This document shows, one piece after another, positions 49,829 to 61,319 of a stretch of DNA of 64,000 nt. The translations under genes and the position numbers were made by a program. The DNA comes from Trematomus loennbergii (taxonomy: Eukaryota; Chordata; Actinopteri; Perciformes; Nototheniidae), in contig JAAOOA010000060.1 of NCBI GenBank assembly GCA_012861695.1, positions 5,541,683-5,605,682 on the forward strand. The letters run 5' to 3'. The notes under the pieces are model-generated. The model saw nothing but the letters and a program-made list of their open reading frames with translations. It was not told the DNA's origin and ran no database searches. Each line of letters opens with the position of its first letter. Within the stretch, counting starts at the first letter, position 1.

Positions 49829-51241
49829 ACAGCGGAAGCGGAAGTTTTTTTTCTTCTTCTTCTCTCGGTTTTTTGGCGAATTGCAACTTTAAGGTGCATA
49901 CCGCTACCTACTGTACTCGCCGTGAAGTTGTTTGCGGCCTGCCAGTAAACCCAAAGCAGAAGAAGAAGAAGTGACGTCAGCGGCTCATTTGCCTAATCCA
50001 CCCCCAGGAACTCATTTTGGTGTGAACGCGATCTGCTTTAGTTCATCAGAACTAAAAGAGCTGTCATGAACTAAAGTTCTCATGAACTACTGTGGGAAAA
50101 GTACTTGGTGTGAACGCGCCTATTCATCAAAATCGACCAAGGGGGGCCAGAGATATGGAAAATCCACCCAAATGACCCCAGAAGTGGGTTTCTTTTGCTA
50201 AATCTCTCTAAAAAGGTCAAATTTAACTTTTTTGCATCAATCTTGATACAGGGTACTTATTATATGTTATAGTTTGGATTCCTAAAGCTTTTAGTCTACC
50301 ATCCCATCATTCAAGGGTGGTTTTCACTATAAGTAATCTTTTTTTTTTTGGACGGACACTATAATTTACATTTTTTTTACTGTGTTCAATCTGAATTTAC
50401 TTTAAAATAAAAACATCTATATTGATTCTGACACTTCTACATCCAACTCACAGGTTTATGATTGCTTTGTGTAAAAAGATTATTAATTTACCCCTTTTAG
50501 AAGGGAAGATATGGTCATTTGTTCTGGGAATGTCATTTTCGAGCCTGAGACCTGAAAAACAGGCTCAGGGCTTAACAGGTTAAAATCTTCAGTGACTTTA
50601 CAGATCTGGATTAATTATGTGAAATATAATCAACTCTTAAATCAGACTTTAGTTCCACCTGGAGTAAATGCACAAGCTACCCTGCTGTATACAAAGTAAT
50701 TCAAACTACCTTTACCAGCTTTGAGAACACTTTAATGATCAATCATTATAAAACATATCATATATATTATTCTGAAATGGACCGATCTGCACAATGACTA
50801 CTTTTACTGTCGCCACTTTAACTATATGTTGATGATAATACTTTTCTACTTTTACTTGAAGAACATTTTGAATGCAGGACTTTTACTGTAACAGAGTATC
50901 CTACACTCTGGTACTTTTAGATAGATAGATAGATAGATAGATCGTACTTTATTGATCCCAAATTGGGAAATTGTTTTTGTTACAGCAGCATAAAAGGCAT
51001 TTTACAATAAAACAAAATATACAAGAATAGAATAAAATAAAATATAAAATATAAAATATACATGTCAAAATACAAAATAGAAAATATACATACAGATATT
51101 ATATATATATATACAAATATATATATATTCAAAATATATGGAATTATGGTGTATTAAATATGAAACAGATTATGTGTGAGTAAAATGTACAACGTGGTTT
51201 TATTTCTAGAGAAACTATGGAGCAGAGAGTTCTCTTCCAGC

Positions 51242-52994
51242 CAGAGGTGATTTATTGTACAGTGTTATTGCAGTGGGCAGGAATGTTTTCCAGTATCTGT
51301 CCTTGTGGCAGGGGAGCTGCAGCAGTCTGTTGGAGAAGGAGCTGCAGCAGTCTGTTGGAGAAGGAGCTCCGCTGACTGTCCAGCTGCTGGTGGAGAGGAT
51401 GGGTGGGGTTATCCATGATGGACAACAGCCTGTTCAGTGTCCTCCTCTCCACCACAGCTTCAAAGGGGTCCAGCTTGATGCCGATGACTGACCCAGCTTT
51501 CCTGATCAGTTTATTGATCCTGCTGGTGTCACCGGCTCTGATGCTCCCCCCAGCAGACCGCAGCAAAGAAGAGTGCACTAGCCACCACAGACTGATAGAA
51601 GATCTCCAGCATCTTACTGCATACGTTGAAGGATCTCAGCTTCCTCAGAAAATAGAGTCGGCTCATCCCCTTCTTGTACACAGCGTCAGTGTTGATCCTC
51701 CAGTTCAGCCCATTGTCTAAGTGCACTCCCAGGTACTTGTAGACCTCCACAACTGCCACATCCTCTCCCAGAATGCACAGGGGCAGAGGAGGAGATGTCC
51801 TCTTCCTCCTGAAATCAATGACCATCTCTCTGGTCTTGGCCACATTCAAAAGCAGATGATTTCTTCCAGTCCACTCAACAAAATCACCCACCAGCGCTCT
51901 GTACTCCTCCTCCCGTCCATCTCTTATACACCCTACCACTGCAGAGTCATCCGAAAACTTCTGCAGATGGCATGACTCTGAGTTGTATAGAAAGTCAGAG
52001 GTGTATAAGGTGAACAGGAAAGGAGACAGCACAGTCCCCTGTGGGGCTCCAATACTACCAACCACCACATCAGACAGCACACTGCCCAGCCGGACGTACT
52101 GTGGTCTGTCCGTGAGGTAGTTGGTAATCCAGGAGATGGTGGACGAGTTTACCCTCATAGCCTGCAGCTTGTCACTCAGTAGCCGAGGCTGGATCGTGTT
52201 AAATGCACTGGAGAAATCAAAAAAGGTGATTCTCACAGTGCAACCCGATCCATTCAGGTATGAGTGAGCACGCTGCAGCAGGTAAATAATGGCATCGTCC
52301 ACCCCCAGGTGAGGCTGGTAGGCAAATTGCAGAGGGTCAAGGAATGATCTCACCTGCGGTCTGAGATGGGCCAAGACCAGTCTCTCAAGCACCTTCATCA
52401 CATGAGATGTGAGTGCTACAGGGCGATAGTCATTGAGCCCAGAAGGAGTTGTCTTTTTAGGGACCGGAACAACGCAGGATGTCTTCCACAGCACCGGGAT
52501 GGTCTCCAGGTGCAGGCTCAGGTTGAATATATACTGGAGAACAGGAGCCAGCTGGCGTGCACAGGTCCTCAGGACCCTGGGGCTGATACCATCAGGGCCA
52601 GCAGCCTTGCCTTGGTGGAGTTTTTCCATCTGACTCTGGACCTGTCCTGTGCTCACAGTGAAGCGGGGGGGGGGGCTTGATGGCAGGGGGGATAGAGGGG
52701 GGGTGGTCTGAGGCAAGATGAGCAGAGGGGGGGGGGGGTCAGCTGCAATGTGAGCAGAGGGGGGGTGCAGAAGCCATGCTGGGTGGTGGAGGGGAGGTGA
52801 GAAGTGTAGGTGGTGAGCAGAGGGGGGATGCTGACGCCAGGCTGAGAGGAGGAGGTGAGGTGAGAAGTGGAGGTGGAGGAGACAGCAGCGGGCGGAGAGC
52901 TAAACCTATTGAAGAAGGTGTTCAGCTCGTTGGCCCTCTCCAGGGTGCCCACAGTCAGTCTGTCTCTCCCTTTGAAGCCAGTGATAGCCTTCAT
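51242..52994 (-). pseudogene. LINE reverse transcriptase, long open frame
   Basis: After the MITE the linker resumes (MKAITGFKGRDRLTVGTLER) and is broken by G-runs at about 52,665 and 52,725. From 52,716 to 51,529 a 395-codon frame is open and covers the reverse transcriptase: GKAAGPDGISP, LQFAYQPHLGVDDAI, FFDFSSAFNTI (catalytic Asp), GAPQGTVLSP and KFSDDSAVVG (the FxDD active site). A shift near 51,535 leads to the C-terminal thumb and tail (INKLIRKAGSVIG; LLSIMDNPTHPLHQQL), with some tandem duplication of SNRLLQLLLQQ-type sequence. Only minor damage would need to be errors for this to be a young copy. Confidence 0.85.
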
Positions 52995-53034
52995 CCCAGC
53001 CCAGACATCCCTGCTATTGTTCTGCTGGAGCTTA

Positions 53035-53985
53035 GGCCCCGCTCACACGAGGCCGTTTGCGTTTTATGCACAGTATTCGTATTCAAAAAAGTCTTCCGTT
53101 CACATGCATTTGTTTCATTTAACGTGTCTGTTCAAACGAGGCCGCTGGAAACTCTGTAGTACATATGCTGGGACTGTAAGTGGCGCTGTAACTTCCGCCA
53201 ATATACACCAAAAGCCCGAAGAAGAGCAGCTGGAGCAGCCCCGCAGCAATGTTGCCATGGCTACCCTTCTGTTTAAGCCCTGAAACTGAAACTGAAACTG
53301 AAAGAAACCGAATCTGTTGTTGCTGATGGTTGTGGTAGAGGAGCTGTATATTTTTGCACTAATATCTGTAGCATGGTCAGTAGCAGTAGCACTAGCAGTA
53401 GCTACTGACAGGAGGAAGTCAGTGTGTGTGGCGATTGCTGGTATTCAGCGGGATATAGTAATTTCCTCAGCATATGGATAAATGCTACGGGAAGTTAACT
53501 GAAAGAAACCAAGAAGCACGTCTCTGTGGATATTGCATCGAGAGGACGGCTCAGAAAGAGAGATATTCTCTACAAACACCGGGTGAGATGCACCTTTGTC
53601 AATATAATGGATCAATGCATGAAATCTGACTCTGTTTATTTTGTTTAAGGAGTATATTGGGCGTTAACAATTCTGGTTTGCCTTTTATAATATTATTTCA
53701 TTCAAGAACCCCTTGTGCGTTTAATTAACACAGCTATTTTTGATAGTTGCTAGTACAGCAGTGAGCAGGAGAGGCGGGGCTATCCTATTTTTCCAGGCAA
53801 TATTCGTATAGAGGCGATTAAACGGACTCGGTTGACCCCCCAGAGCGTTTCGTTTGCAAATCTATCCACCTTGGGACCCGTTATCGTTTGTGTGGTCAGT
53901 TTCTATCGGCCTCGTCTAAATAATAGGGCTATACGCACGCGAAACTATGCAGATACAAGCCGTTTCTCCTCGTGTAAACGGCGCC
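53035..53985 (+). mobile_element. Harbinger-type MITE, 951 bp, copy 1, inside the LINE
   Basis: It is flanked by TTA on both sides (53,032-53,034 and 53,986-53,988), the Harbinger target. Termini ggccccgctcacacgagg and ggcgccgtttacacgagg are inverted relatives. LINE coding sequence is in register across it when one TTA is removed. It contains a ctgaaactgaaactgaaac run at about 53,280. Confidence 0.85.
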
Positions 53986-54199
53986 TTAGTCTCCAGCTTC
54001 TTCCTGTAGGAATCTCTGCCCCTCCTCAACTTGTCTCTCAGCTCATGCTGGATACTCTTCAGCATTGATGTGTCCCCAGACTTAAAAGCTTCCTTTTTCT
54101 TATTTAAAAGAGTTTTCAGGTCACTAGTAATCCAGGGTTTATTGTTGGGGAAACAGTTGACAGTTTTAGCCGGTAATATTGTTTGTTCACAGAAGTCAG

Positions 54200-55027
54200 T
54201 CAGTCATTATTGATGTCCTCTCCATGTGGCACACAAAGCACGTCCCAGTCAGTGGTCTCGAAGCAGTCCTGTAGAGCCTCATTAGCCCCTGGAGTCCATT
54301 TCCTCACAGTCCTGGTGGATACAGGCTGCCTCTGCACCAGAGGGACATATTTAGGAGCCAAAAAGACGAGGTTGTGGTCAGATCTGCCCAGGGGGGGGAG
54401 GGCAGTGGCACAATATGCATTCTTGCTATTTGCATATAGAAGATCCAGTGTATTATTTCCCCTGGTGGGGCATTTCACATACTGAGTGAATGTAGGCAGA
54501 GATTTGTCCAGTTTTGCATGGTTAAAATCCCCAGTTATTGTTATGAATGCATTTGGATGAAGAGTTTGTAGTTTGGCCACAGAGGAGTGAATGACGTCAC
54601 CAGCCACCTCCGCGTCCGCATTCGGTGGAATATAGACAGCAACTACGATGACAGAATAAAGTTCTCTAGGTAGATAAAATGGACGTAATCCCACAGCTAG
54701 CAGTTCAATGTCCGGGCTACAGAAACGCTCCTTCACAGTAACATGGCCAGGATTACACCATCGTTCATTCACATACAGTGCAATCCCTCCTCCTTTCTTT
54801 TTACCGCTCAGAATAACGTCCCTGTCCGCCCGAACACTCGTGAAGCCGGGGAGAGCCGTGTTATTATCCGGGATGAGCGAGTGCAACCAAGTCTCGGTAA
54901 AACACATGATGCTACACTCACGGTATTCCCACTGCGTCTTCGTCAGCACGCGGAGCTCGTCCATCTTATTCCCCAAAGACCTCACGTTCCCCATTATGAT
55001 GGCCGGTACACAGGGTTTGTACCTCAT
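54200..55027 (-). pseudogene. LINE apurinic-type endonuclease domain
   Basis: The frame from MRYKPCVPAIIMGNVRSLGN runs through CFTETWLH (catalytic Glu), VYIPPNAD, TGDFNHAKL (Asp/Asn) and GRSDHNLVFLAP (Ser-Asp-His), so all main catalytic blocks are present. It breaks near 54,205 (one frame shift after GEDINND) and resumes with PAKTVNCFPNNKPW, reading to the MITE at 53,985. This domain nicks target DNA in LINE retrotransposition. Confidence 0.8.
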
Positions 55028-55247
55028 CTCAAGCACAAGATCTGAGTACTCCCACCATAGCAGTGAGATATTTAAATACATATACCCAAATTCAACTTAA
55101 TGAGACCTAAAGAACACTTTGTTCTAGATATGTGGTGCGAAAAAAACGGAACAATGCTTCTAAATGTGTAATTTTATTAAGTATATCATCACCTTCACAC
55201 AATTTATGTTGTACATTTTACCAGGGCTGATATCCAGGTCAGGATGT

Positions 55248-56594
55248 TTGTTGTTTGTTTGTAGCCTTTATTTATCCAGGTTAAAAAAATCCCATTGAGA
55301 TCAACGATCTCTTTTACAAGGGAGACCTGCGGCACATTTAGGCGCCGTTTACACGAGGAGAAAACTGCTTGTATCTGCATAGTTTCGCGTGCGTATAGCC
55401 CTATTATTTACACGAGGCCGATAGAAACTGACCCCACAAACGATAACGGGTCCCAAGGTGGATAGATTTGCAAACGAAACGCTCTGGGGGGTCAACCGAG
55501 TCCGTGTAATCACCTCTATACGAATATTTCCTGAAAAAATAGCGAAAAAAAATAGCACCTCTCCTGCTCATTGCTGCAGCAACTATCAAAAATAGCTGTG
55601 TTAATTAAACGCACAAGGGGTTCTTGAATGAAATAATATTATAAAAGGCAAACCAGAATTGTTAACGCCCAATATACTCCTTAAACAAAATAAACAGTCA
55701 GATTTCATGCATTGATCCATTATATTGACAATGGAGGATCTCACCCGGTGTTTGTAGAGATTATCTCTCTTTTCTGAGCGGGTCCTCTCACGGAGACGTC
55801 GGTCGATGCAATATCCACAGATTCGGTTTCTTTCAGTTAACTTCCCCGTAGCATTTATCCATATGCTGAGGAATGACTATATCCCGCTGAATACCAGCAA
55901 TCACCACACACACACTTCCTCCTGTCAGTAGCTACTGCTAGTGCTACTGCTACTGACCATGCTACAGATATTAGTGCAAAAATATACAGCTCCTCTACCA
56001 CAACCATCAGCAACAAGTGGACATGGAGAATTACATGAACTACATGTTGCTAAATACACGGCGGGGCATGAACAGAAGGGTAGCCATGGCAACATTGCGG
56101 CGGGGGCTGCTGGGGCTGCTCTTCTTCGCTGCTTTTGGTGTATTTTGGCGGAAGTTACAGCGCCACTTACAGTCCCGGCATATGTACTACAGCGTTTCCA
56201 GCGGCCTCGTTTGAACAGACACGTTAAATGAAACAAATGCATGTGAACGGAAGACTTTTTTGAATACGCATACTGTGCATAAACGCAAACGGTCCCGTGT
56301 GAGCGGGGCCTGAGCCTCCGACCAGTAAGTGAAGGCAGACCTGCCTTGGCATACAGGGTACAGGATGAGTAAGTGCTTTACAGTTAGTAACAAATCTCAG
56401 AGCACTGTGATCTAACCTTTCCAGGCAATGGGCAGGTGCATTCATATACAACAAATCACCATAGTCTAGCACAGGTAAAAAGGTCACAGTGACTAGCCTT
56501 TTCCTGGCTTCAAAAGAGAAACAGGACTTGTTTCTGAAAAAGAAACCTAATCTAACCCTCAGCTTTTTAAGCAGATTAGTGACCTGAAGTTTAA
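55248..56594 (-). mobile_element. 5'-truncated LINE fragment with target duplication, split by a MITE
   Basis: It is flanked by aggatgt at 55,241-55,247 and 56,595-56,601; the undisturbed site reads caggatgtgatg. The left end has a tttgttg-type tail and gcctttatttatcc, a LINE 3' end in minus orientation. The right part encodes FLPVLDYGDLLYMNAPAH and HSALRFVTNCKALTH, the C-terminal part of a LINE reverse transcriptase. It is a different LINE from the one at 50,919. Confidence 0.75.
55341..56310 (-). mobile_element. Harbinger-type MITE, 970 bp, copy 2, inverted relative to copy 1
   Basis: Same family as 53,035-53,985 in the opposite direction, flanked by TTA (left) and TGA (right, one change). 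The segment corresponding to the GAAACT run of copy 1 is replaced by unrelated sequence. Confidence 0.8.
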
Positions 56595-57561
56595 AGGATG
56601 TGATGAAACATCCCAGAATTCACAGCAAACAAAATCCTAAAAATCCGAACTTAAACCAAGGATAACAAGGAACATAATAACAAGCATATGTGAGTAAATA
56701 CAAAATAAAATCATGCAGCAAAAGTTATATTGATGTTCAAACAGAGAATAAAATGTAATACACTTCATTTTTAAAGTTACATCAGTGTTAGATAAGATGA
56801 TATTTGTAATAAAAGATACATCAATTGCATTTCCTTTCAAGACTTTTACAATAAACAAAACATTAAATAAGGGATCTAAATAAAAAGATACTCCCTGAAA
56901 AGTTAAAGGCACCAAAGCACACCTTAGTTCTTTATAGTGGAAAACATGCAAAGAGGGACCTCTGGTGGGGAATTTAAAATCTGCAAAAAGCTCACAGTGA
57001 GCAGGATGAAAGATTAAAGTTGATTTGAAGCCACGTTAAACATTAACCCAATGAGTATAAGTATTCAAATTGAATACTGCTTCAACACTATGCATGCTAT
57101 AATACACAACCTTTCACCCAACAGCACATTTACTTAATTACTGCATCATTATGACAAATGATTATTTAAATGTGGTATGCTTCATTTTTTAGATGCAACA
57201 TTTAATTAAAATAGGTAATATTTAAACTCACAATCAGTTTATACAATATGTATGGAGACATGAATACAACAATAAGAGCACAGCATCTTAATGCATCAAT
57301 TCAGAACCATCACTACTTCAATTGTACCTTTACTGCAAATAAAATAGTATATATAGTAGTATAGTGAATTCCCGAGTACTTTTCCAGCATTTTTCCTTGT
57401 CATTTTAAAATCTACAAATGTAAACAATGTCCAGTGCTTTAAAAGTTTGGGTTTTTCTTCACTTGTGGAAACATTTGTTGCATTTTCCTAAACAAATAAT
57501 ACAGGAATGATGATTTGCAAAATCTTTAAACTAACTGCATCATAAGTGCCAACCACTTGTT

Positions 57562-57990
57562 CAAAATTGACATGGTCAACACTCCTTTCGGGAACCGCAA
57601 AAAGTTCAAAAGGGGCTCTAGTATGGCGGTGCACTTGAGCCCGTTGACAGGCCACGCATGAGTCGACCCAGGTCTTCACGTCCTTCTTAAGCCCCTGCCA
57701 CACAAACTTCTGCAACACCAACTTCACGGACGGTTTCTTGCCGGGTTTGGGAAGGTTGTTAATCGCCTCAAAAAGGGGTCTGCGCCAGTTCGCAGGGACT
57801 AGCGGTCCCATGGAGAAGTCGCACAACAACTTTGCGCCTGTGTCACCGACCGCAACCTCCTCCAGGCGTAATCCTGATTCCGAGGCCTTGAGGGTCTGCA
57901 CCCCGTGGTCAGAGCCTGGTCCATGCACATGCGGAGGTAATCGAGGCCCAGCTGCACAGCTCCGATGACCGCTCTGGAGAGGCAGTCTAC
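57562..57990 (-). mobile_element. Ty3/gypsy pol remnant, copy 5 (zinc-finger region only)
   Basis: The minus strand gives PRPFEAI-like linker sequence and an integrase finger (SVKLVLQKFVWQGLKKDV, CVACQRAQVHRHTRAPF) up to VPERSVDHVNF. It is most like copy 3 in detail (keeps aggttgttaatcgcctcaaa). Both ends are abrupt. Confidence 0.75.
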
Positions 57991-58002
57991 AAACTAGCTG
58001 CA

Positions 58003-58131
58003 CCAATTTGGGGTGAAGTGTCTCAGGGACACAACGACATGCTGATGCAGTGGGGTTTGAACCTGTGCTCCCCTGATCCGAACACCTACAGTACGGACAA
58101 CCCCCTACGCCACACGCCTCCTGGTGTACTT
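58003..58131 (-). mobile_element. V-SINE fragment
   Basis: Head and V-domain of a V-SINE on the minus strand, cut in the domain at its left. The right junction (cctcctggtgtac) is the same as at 7373, so this is a duplicate of the SINE in unit A rather than a separate insertion. Confidence 0.75.
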
Positions 58132-58587
58132 TTACTCTATTACATGTATTTAATACCTTTAGTTACTTCACAGATGTGGATGAATGATGTGAAATATAAC
58201 CAACTCTTAAATCAGATTTTAGTTCCACCTGGAGTAAATTCACAAGCTACCCTGCAGTATACAAAGTCATTCAAACTAGCTGCACCTTCAGCTTTGAGAA
58301 CACTTTCATGATCAATCATTATAAAACATATCCTATATATTATTCTGAAATGGACCAATCTGCACAATGACTACTTTTACTGTCGCTACTTTAACTATAT
58401 TTTGATGATAATACTTTTCTACTTTTACTTTAGTAACATTTTGAATGCAGGACTTTTACTGTAACAGAGTATTCCTACACTCTGGTACTTCTACTTTACT
58501 CAAGTACAAGATCTGAGTACTTCTACATTACTTTTACTCAAATACAAGATCTGAGTACTTCTACTTGTACTCAAGTACAAGATCTGA
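58132..58587. mobile_element. ACTC-rich element, copy g (right part)
   Basis: It matches 7374-7820 and ends the duplicated array in repeated gtacttctac/actcaagtacaag words. Confidence 0.6.
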
Positions 58588-60124
58588 TACGACCCCCGGT
58601 TTGATGATTGACAGGTCACAGAACAATGGGAGCTATCTACCCTTACCCACAATTAAGTAATTCACACAGACTCTCTCTTCTTTACTCTTCTCTCTGTGAG
58701 GAGCAGCAAGTTCAGCTGTCAGAACAAAGTGAAAAAAACAACAATGGCATAAAATATTATTAATATGTCAGGTTGTAATACATTTATTTATTTTCTTCTC
58801 AGAGTGTACCAGAATGCATAGTTTATGTTAGTATTTCTAAAAATCTCTAGTTTTTTGTTTTTTTAATCCCAAATAGTGTTTTTGATGACCAAAATAAATT
58901 ATGAATTTAAATCGACATTTCACTGAAACCTTGACTGAAGCAGCAGGGGAGTACATGATGGTTAAATGTCTCATGATGCTTTGCTGTGAGTCTTGATACA
59001 AGTGATTTTGTTTTTCGTCCTTTAAAGTACATACACATACATCTAGATACTTTGTTCTACTTGCTTTCATTTAGTTTTATGGTTTTAGCAATATTTCTGG
59101 TCATGTGGTTTCAAAGGATTCAGTTTAAGATAATGTTTTGTTATAATCTGGCCTATATTTAATGTCATTAAGCCACATGGAGAGGGAGATTTACTTTTCA
59201 GAAGTTTTTTCTTGACATATTATCCTGTTAACAACAACAGCCTAATCACCATTGCACACACTTTAAAAAGACAAGCTTCTGAAACAATAATGCAAATGTA
59301 GCAGGTTGGAAATGCTATATGTTAAGTTTGACTTAAACAGACACCCCCCCCCCCCTATTTTTTGTTAATAATATAATCTTTCCAACACACTTCGAACTCC
59401 TAACATTTAGACAAATAGACACATATACTGTAGTGTCAGTAGATGGCGCTCTGGCGCTGCTGTGGATCCATTAGGGAGACTATAGCCAGGAGCTCAGCTC
59501 ATGCGCATGTCAGAAATAAACAAGCTGTGACCTGAGGAGGACATTAACTTTGGTCCTCTCTCTACCAATCCACAGACACTGTTTATATGTTGGCTACACA
59601 GTGCTCCCTAGCCTGTGTAGCCCTTGCTGCTGGTCCAGATTACCCCTATGTCTGGTGCCAGTAACGCAAACTGAGAAACTAACATTAAGGCGTGCCAGAT
59701 CAGCCACTTTGTGAACAGTGTTTCACTGCAACATTATTTGTTTGTGATGCCTGGTATTGTTCTTTCTCTCTCTGATTCAACTTTTATATTTAACGTTTAC
59801 AGTTGTTATTTTAAAGAACATTCAACACTGGAGTAAGTTGAGTAAGGATGTCACATTTCGTGCTTCAAAGAGATATTAGTATGTTATAGGGTGGCTTTGC
59901 TGCTTCAGAAAATAGAAATAAACAAACATAACTAATAGGAATGGTGGTAAACTTTGGGACCAATCAGTAAGTAGCACGTTGGTGACATGAAAAAGCATGA
60001 TTTCATTACTACTCATTATACATTTAAAAATACGCACCCTACTGAACCTGTTTGGCAGGAAGAGCAAATGGAAAGTCATTTGATTATCTAACAATAGATC
60101 CTTTAACAAGAACATGAACAACAC
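58588..60124. other. Single-copy intergenic DNA, no gene seen
   Basis: This stretch matches nothing else in the window. It is AT-rich with a C-run at 59,343-59,356. All frames are short. It separates the TRIM array from the SLIP-GC-like gene. Confidence 0.6.
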
Positions 60125-61319
60125 AAGTGAATTTTATTGGTTTATTGGAGTGTATACCACATCAAATACATGTATGCAGTAAGAATTTTGTGTGGGAAAA
60201 AATAGTAAATAACAAGGAACCAGATAAGCCATCATCTAGATCTCTCTAGATTTCATATATGAATGAAAAAACACCAAAAAACATTAATTTGCAGTGAGTT
60301 TTATACTTTAAGATAAGAGAAAAAATATCAAAATCATTATTTGAGAAGCCTAGTCTTCATCCAAATCACCCTCAGCAATGCTGTGATCAATGTTGAGGAT
60401 TTAATTAATTCATTGAAATGTCAGCCTAAATGTATCAAATAATGCTAAACAGAAAATACATATATGAAAAAGACAAAGCAACTGTTGAAATATTAAAAGC
60501 AAAACGTCTGTGACATCACAGCAGTGGCTGAGATCCAATATCTATTCTCCGATACATGGGCATAGTGAGGACTTTTTCACTGGGATCTCATTCAATACAT
60601 AACAACAGAATACAGCATAGCAACTCATAGTTTGCCATTATGGTCAAAATGTGCCCAGAGGTCTCCTCCTCTCCAAAACAAAGTGACCCAGAGAGTAAAG
60701 CTGGTTCAGCACTGAATAAAGCAGTTTACTTTGACAGTTAATGTTTCCTTGATGGATACAAGCCAGAGAGGCTACAAGCTAATGCAAAGTTACCTTAGCT
60801 TCTCTGCAAACAGTTCTGGAGGTTTAACGTTTCATAGTTGATCTGTAAGTCTTCTTACATTGCCAAACATTGGTACAAACCAAGGTGTTAACCTCTGATT
60901 GTCGTCCTAGAATCGGACATAAATCAGCCAAGAACTCCTGTTGCCTGAGCTAGGGTAAAAGCCTGTTGGTTAAAAGTGTGCTGAAAACTGCATTAAAAAC
61001 TACATTTATGAATGCTTCTAGCAGACAACTAAAATGCTGATGCGCACAAAAGCAAGGGTGGGGTGGATGTGGGGGTCGCTATTGACATGGAGATATCTTA
61101 ATAGACTGAACAACATAAGGTTATCATCAAACTGCTTTTTTTTAAATAGGATTTTTAAATGACATGAATTAGGGCACCACATTATGCTAACAATAAAAAA
61201 CACTCAAAGTCAACAGAGATAAGAACTTAAAAAAATGATTGAGACCCAATCCAGAGGCCTCATGTCTTTTATCCTCGGTATGTTAACAGGCGTCTGCTGT
61301 TAGTCTCCACGGATCAACC
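60125..61319 (-). other. 3' UTR of the SLIP-GC-like gene
   Basis: The region between the last recognised exon and two AATAAA polyadenylation signals (complement at 60,133-60,138 and 60,141-60,146) has no coding features and no repeats shared with the array. The terminal exon begins at about 61,319 after gtttcag; its exact stop is uncertain. Confidence 0.45.

Larger units (their letters stand above)
46982..50123. mobile_element. PIF/Harbinger (ISL2EU-like) element with deleted transposase core
   Basis: The 3.14-kb insert has inverted termini (ataggcgcgttcacacc ... ggtgtgaacgcgcctat) and a probable 3-bp tca duplication. It carries the two convergent genes expected of Harbinger, a Myb/SANT-like gene (+) and a transposase (-), but the catalytic middle of the transposase is missing. 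A V-SINE and a TA repeat lie between the genes. Confidence 0.75.
46267..50579. mobile_element. piggyBac-type element, copy 3, diverged, carrying a Harbinger insertion
   Basis: It is flanked by TTAA at 46,263-46,266 and 50,580-50,583. The right end (ggctcagggcttaacagg) matches copies 1 and 2 closely, while the left end (cctgttaaacaccgag) is diverged. The insertion site differs from copies 1 and 2, so this is an independent insertion. The host element without the insert is about 1.17 kb. Confidence 0.85.
50919..55027 (-). mobile_element. Rex1/Babar-like LINE, nearly complete, with nested MITE
   Basis: On the minus strand the order is endonuclease, linker, reverse transcriptase, then 3' UTR ending tttgggatcaataaagtacg with a TATC-type tail (50,919-50,942). 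It begins at the endonuclease start (about 55,027) and joins a normal ACTC-element sequence on both sides (acttttactcaag) with no visible target duplication. A 951-bp Harbinger MITE at 53,035-53,985 interrupts it. Clade assignment rests on the general look of the reverse transcriptase and tail; L2 is the alternative. Confidence 0.75.
46118..55058. mobile_element. ACTC-rich element, copy f, split by piggyBac and LINE insertions
   Basis: Pieces at 46,118-46,266, 50,580-50,918 and 55,028-55,058 join to a normal copy. Nesting runs four deep: this element contains piggyBac copy 3, which contains a Harbinger element, which contains a V-SINE. Confidence 0.65.
55059..57561. repeat. TRIM downstream flank, unit E, with no TRIM gene attached
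   Basis: Pieces at 55,059-55,247 and 56,595-57,561 join to the normal downstream flank of a TRIM copy. At 57,561 (ccaacttgtt-type end) the sequence changes to gypsy integrase about 60 bp before the place where the TRIM stop codon would lie. Confidence 0.75.

Noticed and set aside
59343..59356. Run of C residues near the array edge
   Set aside because: A simple homopolymer with no associated structure.
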